In this document: in pieces, positions 1 to 29,991 of the stretch
How positions within the stretch are numbered: position 1 is the stretch's first letter
Layout: each line of letters begins with the position of its first letter
Source: Diadophis punctatus similis
Taxonomy: Eukaryota; Chordata; Lepidosauria; Squamata; Dipsadidae
Direction of reading: 5' to 3'
Assembly (NCBI GenBank): GCA_023053685.1
Contig: JALIGW010000002.1
Location: forward strand, 168,005,930 to 168,069,929
DNA: 64,000 nucleotides
The notes under the pieces: model-generated
Databases searched by the model: none
Seen by the model: only the letters and a program-made list of their open reading frames with translations
What the model was told of the DNA's origin: nothing
Program-made: the position numbers and the translations under genes

Positions 1-853
1 GGATATTATCAAAAACTAACGAAAAGAATCATACTTTAATTTAAAAAAAAACAAGCTTTTTACGCTTTCATCTTCAAATGAGTTTATAATCTGAAAGGAA
101 TAGATGCTTTTGTTCAAAAGAGAATAATACTCAGAAGAAATGATTCAAATTTTAGGCAGGTCAAATAGCATAAGCAAACATTTTTAACTATAGCACAAAG
201 AATAACCCTCCTAATCATATATGTACTTGTAAAATTTTATTTGATAAACCCAGTGGACACAATCCTTCTCCCTCCTATATCACTCAGTAACCCAAACAGT
301 GAATCATATTGTTTGCCACATTCTACAGGTCTACCACAGCTGCCATACCGCCACACCTCCACATCTGATTCTCTACTTCCCTCTACCCTGAATCTGTCTC
401 GTCTACTTCCTCCATCAAAGTTCTGTTATGATTTAAGATTAAAACAACCACATGCTGGGGTCACTTAGGAACGGCCTTCACCCAAACAAATTTCCTTAAC
501 TCTCAGATCTACCGAAGACCACGTACCTGTTTCCCCCCTCCCCAACTCTCTGTTGGACTTTGTGGCAAGGCACTAGACTGTAGAGCTTTTTTAGATTTTT
601 TTAATGTTAACAAAACACTGGCCATTTCCAGTTTAATTCAATTAAATGCATTCTCTCTGATGGTATAATGAATGCTCTAACTTGAGCCATTTAGCTTGGT
701 CTCATTACTGCTTAACCTTCTTTTTATTAATATTAATTTATTGAAGATTTACAAAAAAAACCTAATGCAAAGTAAAAGAAAAAAGAAAGAAAAATGGGAA
801 AGTGCAGAAAATAAAATAAAATAAAAATAGAGAAGAAAGAAAAAATAAAAATA
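1..853. other. RAD50 intron 11, no feature recognised
   Basis: AT-rich sequence without exon, repeat end or RNA gene that I can identify. An A-rich run at about 745-855 precedes the next element. Confidence 0.6.
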
Positions 854-1891
854 CAGGTAGTCCTCAACTTACAACCACAATTGGGTCTGGAATTTCGGTC
901 GCTAAGCAATGCTGTCATAATGCAATGTAATGTCACATGACTGCATAGCTTAGCAGCAGCAATACAGGCAGGCATGGTTGTTTTCATAACTCCAGATGCA
1001 CGGATCATTAAATGGGAAGTAGATGGAGTCTCAGGTAAAGAGCATGTGAATGTGGGGGAGCACAGGAGGATGGGGGTCAATCCCGAGAGGTCCAATACAA
1101 GCTACATGAAAGTTGGGAAAGTGAGGTCAGGAAGGCCAGGGAAAGAATACGCTGCTGCTCAGGAGCTTGTTGGTACACTGCAGCTCTTGGGTTACAAGAA
1201 GCCTCTGAGTTGCAGTGCAGCATGAAGCCATAGCTACCTCTGGAAGCCTCAGCTGCCCAAAAGCATTGCTCAAAGGGCTTCTTGCCCCTGCAAGAAGCTC
1301 CAGAGCTGCAGCACAGTGCAAAACAGCTGCTCCAGGAAGTCCTAGCCATCCCAGAAAACCCCACTAGCACAGATTCTCCTTCTCCATCTTCCCCAGGTCT
1401 CTCAAGAACAGGCAAGCTATTTAGATAACAGCATGCCCGATTTGGACAACAGAGAGAGTGGCCTTTGGAGGAAGGTCTAGCACTGCCAGCAGCTGCCTCC
1501 CATAGGGATTGTCAGCAGTGAGAAGAAAGGTGGTGAAGGTCCCTAGAGGCAGCAGGGCCTGTGGAGCACGGGGCAGTAGGGATAACTGGGGCTTTGCACT
1601 GTGGTGGCTGGCCATGCTGAGAGGCTTGAGGCAACATGACTCAGCAGAAGAGGCAGTGCTGGGGCTGAAGAAGATAGCTGAGGGCAGTGGCAGCTGACTG
1701 AGCCTGTCAAAGATCCTGGGCTCTACTTCAACCGTAGCCCCACCCCTGACAAGAAGTGCTGCTGTACAGAGCAGCCAAAAGGACATAGATGTGGGAGAGA
1801 TAAATGAGGGGGGGGAAGGGGGGAGATGAAGCACCCCTGCAGTTGTAAGTGTGGGCAGGCTCCATTATAGTTGTGAGTCATGGATTACTTG
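854..1891. mobile_element. TA-flanked TIR element with unidentified cargo
   Basis: It begins CAGGTAGTCCTCAACTTACA and ends with the related inverted sequence TGGATTACTTG, with TA on both sides. The ends match the CAGGTAGTCC MITE family seen at 8518, 21874 and 50032, but the 0.9 kb interior (from about 960) is not shared with those copies. It is GC-richer and holds overlapping ORFs (for example 1421-1834 minus, 137 codons) without recognisable domains. Confidence 0.55.
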
Positions 1892-2058
1892 TATTCAGAT
1901 AATTTGGGGGCTGGGAGAATACGGTTTGTGGTCTTAGGTCCTTGTTTGAGAAGCACTGATAAAAATATTGAAAATAATCCCTCTTTTAAGGCAATCCATT
2001 ATACACAACTCTTAAATTATACCGTAATTCAAAGTAATTTCTAAATGTTTATTTAGAC

Positions 2059-2189
2059 CAGGGCTGTCAAACTCGTGGCCCACAGGCCAGATGCATCACA
2101 CGCTGACCACGCCCATGCCCGGATTAGCGAAGGGGGGAAAAGTCAATACGTCACGTGACGCTGCCATGACAACACGTTTGACACCTCTG
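2059..2189. mobile_element. hAT MITE, CAGGGCTGTCAAACT family
   Basis: Inverted ends CAGGGCTGTCAAACT and GTTTGACACCTCTG with a perfect 8-bp target duplication ATTTAGAC (2051-2058, 2190-2197). This fits the hAT target nTnTAGAn. A second copy is at 44118-44250. Confidence 0.85.
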
Positions 2190-2285
2190 ATTTAGACTGT
2201 ATTCTGTACTAATGATCAAAAAGTGAAATATAATTAATGTTAATCCCTACATTTCACTACAGCATCAAATAAAATTAATACTTAC

Positions 2286-20051
<17,766 letters not shown>

Positions 20052-20445
20052 GTTTGAAAATATTCTTCTTTCCACTAGCAGTAAACTGTATTCAAACTAC
20101 CCTGTAGAGTAACAAGTTAAATATAATAAAAAGGGTCAGTTTCAGTTATCTTTTTTCTAGATAAGGCAAACAATATTATATATGGTATTTGCTTAGGATA
20201 TTTGCACATAAAGAGATATCGAAATATAGAACTAAAAGAACAAAACATTGGTAAAGATTTCATCCACAATTTAAAAGGCAGACCAGCACCATCTATTCCA
20301 GACTATTGATTCATAAATTAGATGACACTCAAGTGCTCTCACCGCAGAAAACTGTGAGGACTTTGGGTATAGAGAAGATCTTTTGATTTTAATAAAAAAG
20401 CTTGATTAAAAATAAACACAAACTCTGGATTTTCAAAAAGCCTTA

Positions 20446-20760
20446 AAACCATTTTTCACACTTATGACTATTGCAGCATCCTCATGTTCATGTGATTTAC
20501 GTACATTCAGATGCTTGACCACTGGTTCATATTTATGATCATTGCAATGTCCCCGGGGTCGAGTGATTCCCCTTTTGCAACCTTCTGACAAGCCAAGTCA
20601 ATGGGGAAGCCAGATTCACTTAACAACAGTGTTACTCACTTAACAATTTGCATTTTAACAAATACGGCAAGAAAAATGGGGCAAAATCCACTTAACACAT
20701 TTCTCACTTAGCAAGAGAAATTCTGGGCTTAATCGTTGTTGTAAGTCAAGGGCCACTTGT
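20446..20760. mobile_element. CAGGTAGTCC-family MITE, diverged
   Basis: Family blocks on the minus strand (GTTGCTAAGTGAG-like, CTTGTCAGAAGGTTGCAAAA) lie between TTTCACACTTATGAC and GTAAGTCAAGGGCCACTTGTA. It lies just downstream of the RAD50 CpG block. Confidence 0.65.
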
Positions 20761-20959
20761 ATTTGTATGCATGTATTCCGTGTATTCACTTATTTATTTT
20801 TAAACATATCACTGGAGCAGAGTTAGACAAAGCCTCAATGCGGGGATCGGAGGAGGAGAAGGAAGAGGATGTCCTGGTTTGGCTGATGAAGAGCATCACC
20901 GCCTCTCCAGCAATTGGTTTCACTGAGAAGATCTGAGAGTTGCCTGCATGGCTGTTTCT

Positions 20960-21680
20960 GATTAAAAACAAAACAGAAAACAAAATGCCCGGAAGGTTGG
21001 GGGGGGGGAGAGGAAACACAGGCCGGTGAAAGGGCAGGAAAGCAAGGAAGCCCATTCTGGCACAAAATCCCCCAAGCCCCCACCACAGTGGCTTCTCGTT
21101 CTTAGCTCAGCAATTCCTTTACGGCAAGCTGCCGCCCCCGGCACCCCACATCCCCCATTGTGGTTCAGAAGCCGCGGGGCAGAGGCCGGGGCTTCGAGGA
21201 AGGGGGCGAGCCCTCCCTCGAACCCGGCGCCGCAATTCCGGAGGAGGAATGCGCGCAGGAGCGCGCGGCGGGGGGGGAAGAGATTCCCGCTTTCTGAGAC
21301 CAGGAACTTCCCAGACCCGGAGCAAGACGGCGCGAGAAGGTCGAGGGCGGCGGCGGGAGGGAACCCTACCTTTCTTAGGGGCGGGGAAGGGGGCGCAGCT
21401 CTGCCGGAGGGGGGAGGAGGAGATTCGGAGGGGTGGGGGGGAGAGGCACGGCGGTCTCCGGGGCCGCAGAAGGGAAGGTTTGACATACAGCCTCGCGCAG
21501 TGGAATCTTGCAAGAGAGAACCTACCGCCTTGATTGACACGCCTGGCCCACCAACGGCGTGCTGGGGGGTGCTGGGGCGGAGCGGATGGCGTGTCTGACC
21601 GAGTGCAAACCCGGCATTACTTTCCCGCCACCGCCGAAGAAACGTCACCTGTCTGACGTCAGCATCTTGGGAACAGAGAG
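20960..21680 (-). promoter_or_regulatory. RAD50 CpG-rich promoter and probable non-coding first exon
   Basis: A GC- and CpG-rich block lies about 1 kb upstream of the RAD50 ATG in an otherwise AT-rich setting. An E2F-like TTTCCCGCC is at 21621-21629 and a perfect CRE/ATF palindrome TGACGTCA at 21654-21661. Donor-like minus-strand sites (GGTAGG) near 21367 and 21527 could splice to the acceptor at 20102. ORFs through this block are GC-driven and not supported as genes. TSS position is inferred. Confidence 0.7.
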
Positions 21681-21873
21681 ATAGTCAAAGTTAGAGTGTC
21701 CTCAGCGAACGTGGAATAGGAGGAGGAAAGGCCGGTAAATCGTGACTGAGAGCGTCGTTTCCCAAGTGATTCGACCGAGGAGCATCTACATGATTTTATG
21801 TTTAGGTGCCTCGTCCCTGCATGTGACAGCCTGCCGCTTAAGAAGGAGGAAATCGCTCCAGGCTTATACACTA

Positions 21874-22735
21874 CAGGTGGTCCTCAACCTTACGACCACA
21901 ACTGAGCCCAAATTTTATGTTGCTAATTCAGAAATATGTTAAGTGACATTAGCCCCATTTTACGACCTTTGTTGCCACATTTGTTAAAGTGGATCACTGT
22001 AGTTGTTAAATCAGTAACCCGGTTGTTAAGTGAATCTGGTTTCCCCATTTAGATTTAGATTTATTATTAGAGTTGGAAGGGACCTTGTAGGTCATCTAGT
22101 CCAACCCCCTGCTCAAGCAGGAGTTCCTACACCATTTGAGACAGATGGCAGTCCAGTCTCTCCTTGAAGGTTGCAAGTGTTGGGGCTCTCACGACCTCTG
22201 CTGGCAAGCTGTTCCACTGGTTGATCGCTCTCACTGTCAGAAAGTTTCTCCTCACTTCCAGGTTGAATCTCTCCTTGGTCAGCTTCCATCCGTTATTCCT
22301 TGTTTGGCTTTCTGGTGCCATAGAGAACAGCCTGACCCCGTCCTCTCTGTGGCATCCCCTCAAGTATTGAAACACTGCTATCATGTCACCCCTGGTCCTT
22401 CTCTTCGCTAGACTGGCCAAGCTCAGTTCCTGCAACCGCTTTTCGTATGTTTTATTTTCCAGACCCTTTATCATCCTGGTTGCTCTCTTCTGCACTTTCT
22501 CTAGAGTGCATTGACTTTGCTTAGTCAGAAAGTCGCAAAAGGGGATCACGTGACCCCGAGACATTGCAACCGTCCTAAACATGAGTCAGTTGTCAAGCAT
22601 TTCAATGTAAATCACGTGACCATGGGGATGCTGCAACGGTCATAGGTGTGAAAAATGATCATAAGCCACTATTTTCAGTGCCGTTGTAACTTTGAATGGC
22701 CACTAAATGAACAGTTGTAAGTCGAGGACTACCTG
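21874..22735. mobile_element. CAGGTAGTCC-family MITE interrupted by CR1
   Basis: The left end CAGGTGGTCCTCAACCTTAC and right end GTAAGTCGAGGACTACCTG are both flanked by TA. The family sequence is continuous if 22049-22510 is removed. Confidence 0.8.
22049..22510 (-). mobile_element. CR1 LINE 3' end
   Basis: The minus strand reads VQKRATRMIKGLENKTYEKR, GDMIAVFQYLRG and RRNFLTVRAINQWNSLP, the canonical CR1 ORF2 C-terminus. The typical CR1 3' UTR (AGGGGGTTGGACTAGATGACC) follows. 5'-truncated and nested in a MITE. Confidence 0.88.
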
Positions 22736-23699
22736 TACTTAAGACAATTTTAGCCAGTGCCATCAGAGAGGCAGAGTAGGATATTAGACAGCCTCTAACT
22801 GGCCTTGAAGGCATCAGAAGCTAAACAGACAGAATTTGGTTAGTCCATGGATGGGAGAAATCGTAGGATGGGCTGGGAAGTTAAAAAGCATCTTGGGGGA
22901 AAAAGTTGTGGTAAACCAATGGACTACATGGGACCAATAAATTCCAAATATGTCAATCCAAGAGCAAACCTTGGGATGAGGGATCATTTTGCTGTATTTT
23001 GTTTTTTTTAAAACAAAAGTCAATTGCAGCGCATAAGAGTTCTACATATAACCTTGGGTTTAGGTCAGGAAAATTTGAGAGAGAGTTTTTTCTGTGGGCC
23101 ATTTTCTCCTATTTGCCTCAGGCATTCCTCCCCCAGTCTGAAATATGAGAGATGTCCATTCATCTCATGCAGTTGGCTGGAACTGAGGATTGCAGTCTGA
23201 TGCTCCTGCTCCTTAAAAAAAAAAAAATCCAGCCAGCTCAGGGATTGGATACTTTCAGAGACTTGGATTTGATCATCTGCAAGGCATCTTCCACATCAAT
23301 CCCAAAATCTGCATTGGCAATGGCAGGACAATTTTTAATAGCAACATTTAATTTTTTGAAAAATTCTACACTTATTAATGGAGCACACTTGTGGAATTAT
23401 TGCTATTTGGGGGAGCATGGGCATGACCATAAATTGTAACATATACACACAGTTCCAAATCCATCACACTGACCATGACGAATGCCCTCCTCAGTAGTTC
23501 AGAATTCTATTTTGGGGCAGGAGGCACCCTTTCCAGCTTGTATGGCTCTCAACTTTTTAGGTTCAAAAGAAAAACCTGCAGGGGCACTATTACTAGAGTT
23601 GCTTTTGTTTAGAAAGATGAGCAGCATATACCGGTAAATTTAATAAATAAATAGAATAAAAAGAATTAAGTAAATAACTATACTGTATGGGAATGGAAC
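22736..23699. other. Intergenic, nothing recognised
   Basis: Mixed-composition sequence upstream of RAD50. No exon, RNA gene or clear repeat end; an A-run is at 23214-23227. Confidence 0.55.
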
Positions 23700-24203
23700 C
23701 AGAGGTGGGTTCCTGCTGGAGCTGCCTGGTGCGCAGCTCCGGTAGGGAGCAGCTGATTGCGCAATTTGCGTGCGATCGCTCCGGAGCCCTCTCTGCCGGT
23801 CCAACGCGCACGTCGCCATTTTTTTCATGAATTTTTGGCCGATTTTGCTTCTGCGCATGCGCGGAAGCAAAATTGCACCGAAATCTCGCGAGGGGATGCG
23901 CGAGAGATTTTGGCGAGATTTTGCTTCTGTGCATGCGCGGAAGCAAAATCGCGCCAAAATCTCACGAGGGGACGCGCGTGAGAGAGAGATTTTTGCGAGA
24001 TTTTGCTTCTGCACATGCGCAGAAGCAAAATCGCGCCAAAATCTCGTGCGCGTCCCCTTATGAGATTTCGGCACGATTTTGCTTCCAGGCATGCGTGGAA
24101 GCAAAATCGCGCAAAGGGGCGCACGTGCGTAGCGAGCGCGCACCCAAAGTGTGGAGATGCGCGCGCAGCGCACCGGCACCAGTAAGGGAGCAACCCGCCG
24201 CTG
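23700..24203. mobile_element. hAT MITE with four tandem hairpin units
   Basis: The ends are CAGAGGTGGGTTCCTGC and GGGAGCAACCCGCCGCTG. A perfect 8-bp duplication AATGGAAC is at 23692-23699 and 24204-24211. The interior (about 23835-24120) has four copies of a unit of about 80-90 bp. In each, GATTTTGCTTC and GAAGCAAAATC face each other around a GCATGC core, with CTCGCGAGG-like spacers. Overlapping ORFs here are products of the repeat. Confidence 0.85.
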
Positions 24204-24211
24204 AATGGAAC

Positions 24212-25055
24212 CCTATGTAATCTGAGTCCTCAATTTATGACGTACTGTAGATGTCCACCCAAATGTAGTTATGATTTTTTTCCAGACCATTTTCACAACC
24301 AGAAGGATGAAGGCAGAAGAAACACAGTGCTGTTCCAATTTTCTATCCATGCATACAGTTCGTGAATAGCTTAAAGAGGCTAAGAACAAACTTGCCAATT
24401 CTGATAAACTTCCCTGTGTATGTGGAAATGGTATAGCTTTTGTCTGCTTGATTTTATATCTCTTCTGATAAACTAGACATAAATGTTTAATCTAAGGACT
24501 ATAATTTTACTTTCGGTGTACCAACTAATGTTAATCATCAGGAAGTTTTAGCATCATGGCTTTTTAGATTATTGGACACTAGAAATATTTCAATGGCTAG
24601 ATTAAAAACAACAAAAGCAATCAAAATATGTCAGCCAGCAAAATTGTTCAGCTTTTCTTTGGTGTATTGCTTTTTACTCTCTCAACAATTAGGAGGTTGC
24701 AGTTTGCATTCTGAGTTCTGAATATCAGAATTGACAATATCAGTTAAATAATATCAGACAGCAGAGGGCAGTAATTTAGAAATGCCAGCTATATGTTGGA
24801 ACCAGCAGATGGCAGTCCACTGTTAAAAATCAAAATTGCCAACTGTTGCAACCTAGAAAACACTAGGTTTCCATATAATCATTTCCTCATTCACCCAAGT
24901 TTCTTCTCACATGCATAACATAAGAATAGCTACAGGGCAGCTAAGGGTTATGTATTTAGTGCAACTTTGCCTGATTTGGGGAGTTTTAATAACAATAAGA
25001 AAAAGGCTGATCACCCAGCACATGGGCTGTTCTGAGACATAAACAATGTAGGTGG
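24212..25055. other. Intergenic, nothing recognised
   Basis: AT-rich; two GCAGAGGGCAGTA/CAGATGGCAGTCC-like short repeats near 24770-24820. No coding signal seen. Confidence 0.5.
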
Positions 25056-25647
25056 TGTTAGAAGAAATATCCACCTGGTTCAGTTCCAAGAAAGGCACTG
25101 GAGACAAAATGGAGGCTGGAGGCTGATTGGAAAGATGGTTTAATGATGAAGCAGAACCACCAAGTACATGGCTGGTTCTGGGCAGCTGACCACATAGAGT
25201 TGAGAGTGGGTGGCTTTTTATACCTTCTCTTGGGCTTTGCACTTGAACGTCCTGTTCCTGTGCAAGAACATGTATTCTATTGGCTGTTGTAGGGGTCATA
25301 GCTGGCTCTGTAGATTGTCTGAGCTCCCAGGTTTGGTTGAAGTTTGGACTGCTGATGCAATGAAGGGGCATTGGGCAATTCCTATTGTGGCTGAGGGCTA
25401 ATCCTACCTTTGTATTGACCCTGCTGCGGGGAATTTTTGCCTATGAATAGAGATACCTAGATACTTGGCTTATTTCAATAAGCTCTTTATCTCTTAAGTG
25501 CTAACATCTGCTGAGAGCTATTAAGAAAGGTGGGGGCTGCTTTAAAAAACATGTTTCTCCATTTCTCATCCAGGGAAATATAATCTGCCTTTTTAAATAT
25601 TTCTCAAAATATTTCATTCTTCTAGGAGAGGGTGCTAACTTTCTACA
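25056..25647 (-). mobile_element. Solo LTR (592 bp) with 4-bp duplication
   Basis: The ends are TGTTAGAAG and TTTCTACA, with GTGG on both sides (25052-25055, 25648-25651). The minus strand has a TATA box (GGTATAAAAAGCC) at about 25207-25222, so transcription would run leftward. A second copy makes up 39791-42770. No internal coding region remains. Confidence 0.78.
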
Positions 25648-25652
25648 GTGGT

Positions 25653-26334
25653 TTAGGAATGAACACAAAACCTACACATCCATTATTGAGCAGGATTACT
25701 AGGACGAAAAAAAGACTTCACTGGTTCATTTATGGTGGCATCCAATTATAGGACATTGTTAGGAACCGTATTATAATTCAAACAGGCACTGAATATGTTT
25801 TGGGTACTCTCTAATTTTAATGTTATTCTCTATTTTATTTATGCTATTGTACTCTTTCATTTGCACCTGTGAGTTTGTGATGTATAAATACATATACTGT
25901 ATATTGATGTATGTATTCTGAATGATTGATGTGATTTGTAAGTGATCCAGAGTAGCCACCACTCTTTGGAGAAACAGCTTTGAATAAGCAAATCTAATTC
26001 AATCTGATCTGTACTTTATAAATAGAATGGAAAATGACAGTTCTACTCAATGTGGGTTTCAGTGGTATGGATTATATACATGCTCAGTAGGTGGCAGCAC
26101 CTGGCCAATCTTGTCTGAATTCAGAGGCTACACATAAAGCTGAATCAGATCAATGTTCAGAAGGTAGACCTAGAGAAAATATTCTGTGCAAACAGTGGCC
26201 AAACTACAGCTAAAAGAAAACTATCTTTCACTTCACCCTATGAAACAGGGGCTAAGGGTCTGCTTGAACAATGGCTCTCTGTGGCATTTGGACTCTGAAC
26301 CCCACAATACCAGACAAATTTCAACAAAACTGAG
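25653..26334. other. Intergenic, nothing recognised
   Basis: No exon or repeat end identified. Confidence 0.5.
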
Positions 26335-26470
26335 CACATAATGTTATAACATTATGTGCACATGTTATGATATAATGTTATAATGTTATGATATAATATG
26401 ATGTTATAATGTTATGATATAATGTTATAATGATATAATGTTATAATGTTATAACATTATGTGCACATGT
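26335..26470. repeat. AT-rich tandem repeat (ATAATGTTAT units)
   Basis: Imperfect repeats of ATAATGTTAT/GATATAATG with self-complementary units, ending where a LINE 3' end begins. Confidence 0.8.
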
Positions 26471-26815
26471 TATGAGCACATAACAGATACAAACTCAAAG
26501 TGAACCGCTCCAAACTTGACTGTAGAAAATATGACTTTAGCAACAGAGTGGTAAATGCCTGGAACTCACTACCTGACTCTGTGGTTTCGTCACCAAACCC
26601 CCAAAACTTTACCCTTAGACTGTCCACTGTTGACCTCACCCGATTCCTAAGAGGTCAGTAAGGGGCGTGCATAAGTGCACCAGCGTGCCTACCGTCCCTG
26701 TCCTAATGTTCCCGCTTATCAGTACCCATCTTATGTATATAAACAATGTTTTATCTATGTATATTACCAACATGTACTTGACAAATAAAAATAAATAAAT
26801 AAATAAATAAAATAA
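26471..26815 (+). mobile_element. LINE 3' end, same family as 60455-61914
   Basis: It reads the last 50-60 codons of the RT ORF (FSNRVVNAWNSLPDSVV, LRLSTVDLTRFLRGQ) and the same 3' UTR, ending at ACTTGACAAATAAAAATAAA. Nearly identical to the longer copy, so a recent family. Confidence 0.85.
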
Positions 26816-27599
26816 AACTGCCTTTCCTCACTTGAACCTTGCCGAAGATTCCAAGCCAAATTTAACAAATTTAGCAAATTCAGGATAAAAGGCCAGGAAA
26901 GTAAAGTGATGTTTAAAGTTGAACTTGCATCGTAATTGCTGCCATATCCATGATTTGCAGGACACAGGCCAGAAGTAGTTTGGCTCTGCTGACCTGCCAT
27001 TTTCGTGGTCCCGTTGCAAACAACTCATGGCCTACTAGTGGGCCACAGCCCAGAAGTTGGGCACCCCTGCTTTAGAGATCTCCCATCTAAAGTGATTCTG
27101 CTTAGCTTCTGATCTCAGACAAGGCCACCCAGATGCTACTACCTGTTGAGATATTATGCATCAGTAGGTCAGCAGCAGGAACACACACACACACAAAAGC
27201 CAATTTGGTATACAAATAATCCTCAACATGTGACGGTAATGATACCTGCCCATGTAGTAGTCATATGTTGTCAGTCTCATATGCAGTATCTGTGAAAATG
27301 GCAAACTTCACCACAGAAATCATGCAATTATTATGCAGACTTGGATATGCTCTACATTAGAAATTCTGTTCTGGAACTACGATATACAAGAGCTGTCTTA
27401 GTCTATTGTGTGGTAGCATCCAAAGGAGTCTGGCAGCAACTTTTCTGACTAAGACAGTTTATTAAAAGATCAAGCTTTTCTGAGTTTCAGCTACATGAAA
27501 TGCATAGAATGACCAGATTGATATAGGATTTAATTGGGGTGAGATGGGGAAGAAAAGGTGAAAGGAAATGCAGATGCAGGTTCCACAGTACAATAATAG
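26816..27599. other. Intergenic; possible hAT end near 27010-27070
   Basis: GGGCCACAGCCCAGAAGTTG then GGGCACCCCTGC near 27040-27070 resembles the right end of a hAT element. The partner end was not found. (AC)n at 27181-27195. Confidence 0.4.
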
Positions 27600-27835
27600 G
27601 GCTGTTGTTTTTTAATTTGTTCAATTGTGTCCAATTCTTGGAGTCTGCCTGCACAAGTTCCTGAAGCTTTCTTGGCAAGGTTTTTGAGAAGTGATTTGCC
27701 ATTGCATCTTTCCTAGGGCTGAGAGAAAGTGACTGACTCAAATTCACCTAGCTGGCTTTGTGCCTAAGGCAGCACTCGAACTCAGTATCCCTGTTTCTAG
27801 CCTGCTGCCTTAACCACTACATCAAATTTGAAACA
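27600..27835 (-). mobile_element. tRNA-type CORE-like SINE
   Basis: The reverse strand reads TAGTGGTTAAGGCAGCAGGC (box A area), GAGTTCGAGTGCTGCC (box B area), then GTGAATTTGAGTCAGTCACT and GGCAAATCACTTCTCAAAAA. The same layout, split or truncated, is at 16020, 33974, 34574 and 60330. Confidence 0.65.
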
Positions 27836-28149
27836 GAATACAAATACCTTAATGATTAACCACTGATGTACTACACCAATTAAGTTTAATTTACTCATTA
27901 ACATTAACAATTGCAATGTGTTAAACACAATGTATTTAGAAGACATTACATAATCTCCATCTGACTTCCCACCTATCTTGTCTCAATTAAATCCTACATC
28001 TACTGTACCTACCCACTTTACCGGTGGCTAGGTTGATGTAGGATTTAATTTACTTTTACCTAGCTACTTTATCTGATGAAATGAATTTCAGTTCACACAC
28101 GCACACACACACAAACATTCATAATTGGAAGAGAAAGTTTTAAGTAGCA

Positions 28150-28560
28150 AACCCACAATGTAGTCTTGAAATTGACTGTCCTATTATTGTTCCAAGTAAA
28201 AAAGTACACTTTACAAACACTACCTACAGGATTATATCTCCCTACAGAAAGTCAGCCTGGCTTCAACAGTTGTGATGGGGAAAGCAGCCGATTGTTCTCA
28301 CTTCAGGGAGGTTGTGAGGCTGATGCTCAGAAGTGTTTTTTCAGTGGTGGCACTGACCCTGTGGAACAGCCTCCCATTTGAGCTTAGATCTGCTTCTTTC
28401 TTGGCCATTTTAATGAAGTAGTTAAAGACTGAGCTCTTACAGAGGACAGTTGGCTCATGACCTCTTGGTTTGGCATTGCACTGAATGTTTCATCATTTTT
28501 TGTTCTTTTATGTATTTCTTCTTTATAACATTGAAAGCTGCAGAATTTCAACCAAGTAAG
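28150..28560 (+). mobile_element. L2/CR1-group LINE 3' fragment
   Basis: CCTGTGGAACAGCCTCCCAT and GAGCTCTTACAGAGGACAGT correspond to the conserved VALWNSLP and final region of the L2/CR1 ORF end. Diverged. Confidence 0.6.
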
Positions 28561-28596
28561 AAAAGAGCAGGCTGTTATCTGAAAATAATCCTCACC

Positions 28597-28902
28597 CAGG
28601 GGTGGGTTCGGACTGGTTCGGACCGGTTCGCCTGAACTAGTAGCAGCCCGCTGGTGATGTCACGATGATGTCACTGACCTGGTTCGGTCAGTGCCGGTCT
28701 GTGGGTGCCACCATCTTTTTTCGCATTTTTTTCGCATTTTTTTTTAAAAAAATATTCTGCGCATGCACAGAAGCTGAGTTTCCGGCACTGTGCATGCGGT
28801 CGCCATCTTGTTTTTGGCTTTTTTATTTTTTGGTACTGTGCATGCACGCGCGCAGCATGGGAGGAAGCGAACCAGCAGCAAGGTTGGTAGAACCCATCCC
28901 TG
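28597..28902. mobile_element. hAT MITE, CAGGGGTGGGTTCGG family
   Basis: The ends are CAGGGGTGGGTTCGG and GGTAGAACCCATCCCTG. 8-bp duplications TCCTCACC (28589-28596) and TCCTCATC (28903-28910) differ at one base. 54463-55131 is an opposite-orientation relative. Confidence 0.8.
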
Positions 28903-28910
28903 TCCTCATC

Positions 28911-29991
28911 ATAAAAGTAGAGATAAAAAAGTAAAGTCCCTTGGAGTCCTGCTGGAGCCCTGGTTACTTCATGGGCATGTCCACACAATGCAGCTGTACA
29001 ATCATGGCTTGGTACTTTTGCCTTCAAAAATGTTTTTCAATTTCAAAGAGTTGCTGAAGTAGATCTGGAGCCTCTGTTTCAGAAATTGCTGGGTCAGGTT
29101 GATCTTTGTGGCTATTAGTTTCAACAATGACCAGGAAAAATAGCAACATACTTATTATGTAAGAGTGGTGTTTCCTGCCCTTGTTTTGCAACCTCTGGGG
29201 CTTTCCCAAGAATTCATCTTCATCCCAAAAGCCTAGAAAAATGAAAGGCAGACAACAGAGCCCAGGGTGATAATAACTGCAGCATCATAATGTTAATAGT
29301 AACAGTAAGTAGTAAAAAGTGACTGATTCTGATTAACTCGTGAAACTAAAAAGATATATAATTTACTACTATAGGAATCAAAATTAACTTTTATCAACTG
29401 AAAAGATTAAGGTCCCATAACTGCCTCTAGATGGCACTCGGCTTCAATTCAACTCATTTTGAGAACTTTGAAGTTGTTTGACTGCAAACTATAGCAAAGG
29501 CTATGCCAGATCTTTTTCTTTTATTACATTCCTTTTTATCTCAGCATGCTGAGTTTTTCATTCCATTTTTGTTCATCTTTTAGCCAAGATAGAAACATGA
29601 ACAAACAACACGGGATAGTAGGTGTTTTTCAGACAGGATTTGTCCCAAGCCAATGGATTTCCCCCTTGACTTTGGAACTTCCAGCTGCTGTCTGTCACTC
29701 CCCATGGATCCATGCCCAACACTGACTCACCGCAACCATAAATAGACAGTGCAGTTAGACCTGTAGCCATTGGTAAGAGGGAGCTCTGGAGCACTGAACT
29801 TATCCATAAGCCCCAGTCACTGTTTTTTATGACATTGCTCATGATATCACTTCATATCATTCCCAACCCATAGATAAGGCCACTTGAAATTGTCTTGCTG
29901 TGTCGGCTTTAAAGTACCATTGTTCTGCTTATCTCAACCCAATTCTTGATACTGATGCAAATGTGGCACCTTCATCTATGCCAGGAGTCTC
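28911..29991. other. Intergenic, nothing recognised
   Basis: No conserved coding pattern, RNA gene or repeat end seen. Confidence 0.5.

Noticed and set aside
1421..1834. 137-codon minus ORF with an N-terminal hydrophobic stretch
   Set aside because: No recognisable domain, no splice or promoter context, and it lies inside a TIR element.
20960..21648. 228-codon minus ORF and 190-codon plus ORF near the RAD50 promoter
   Set aside because: CpG-island open frames on both strands without domains; RAD50's own ATG lies downstream in exon 1.
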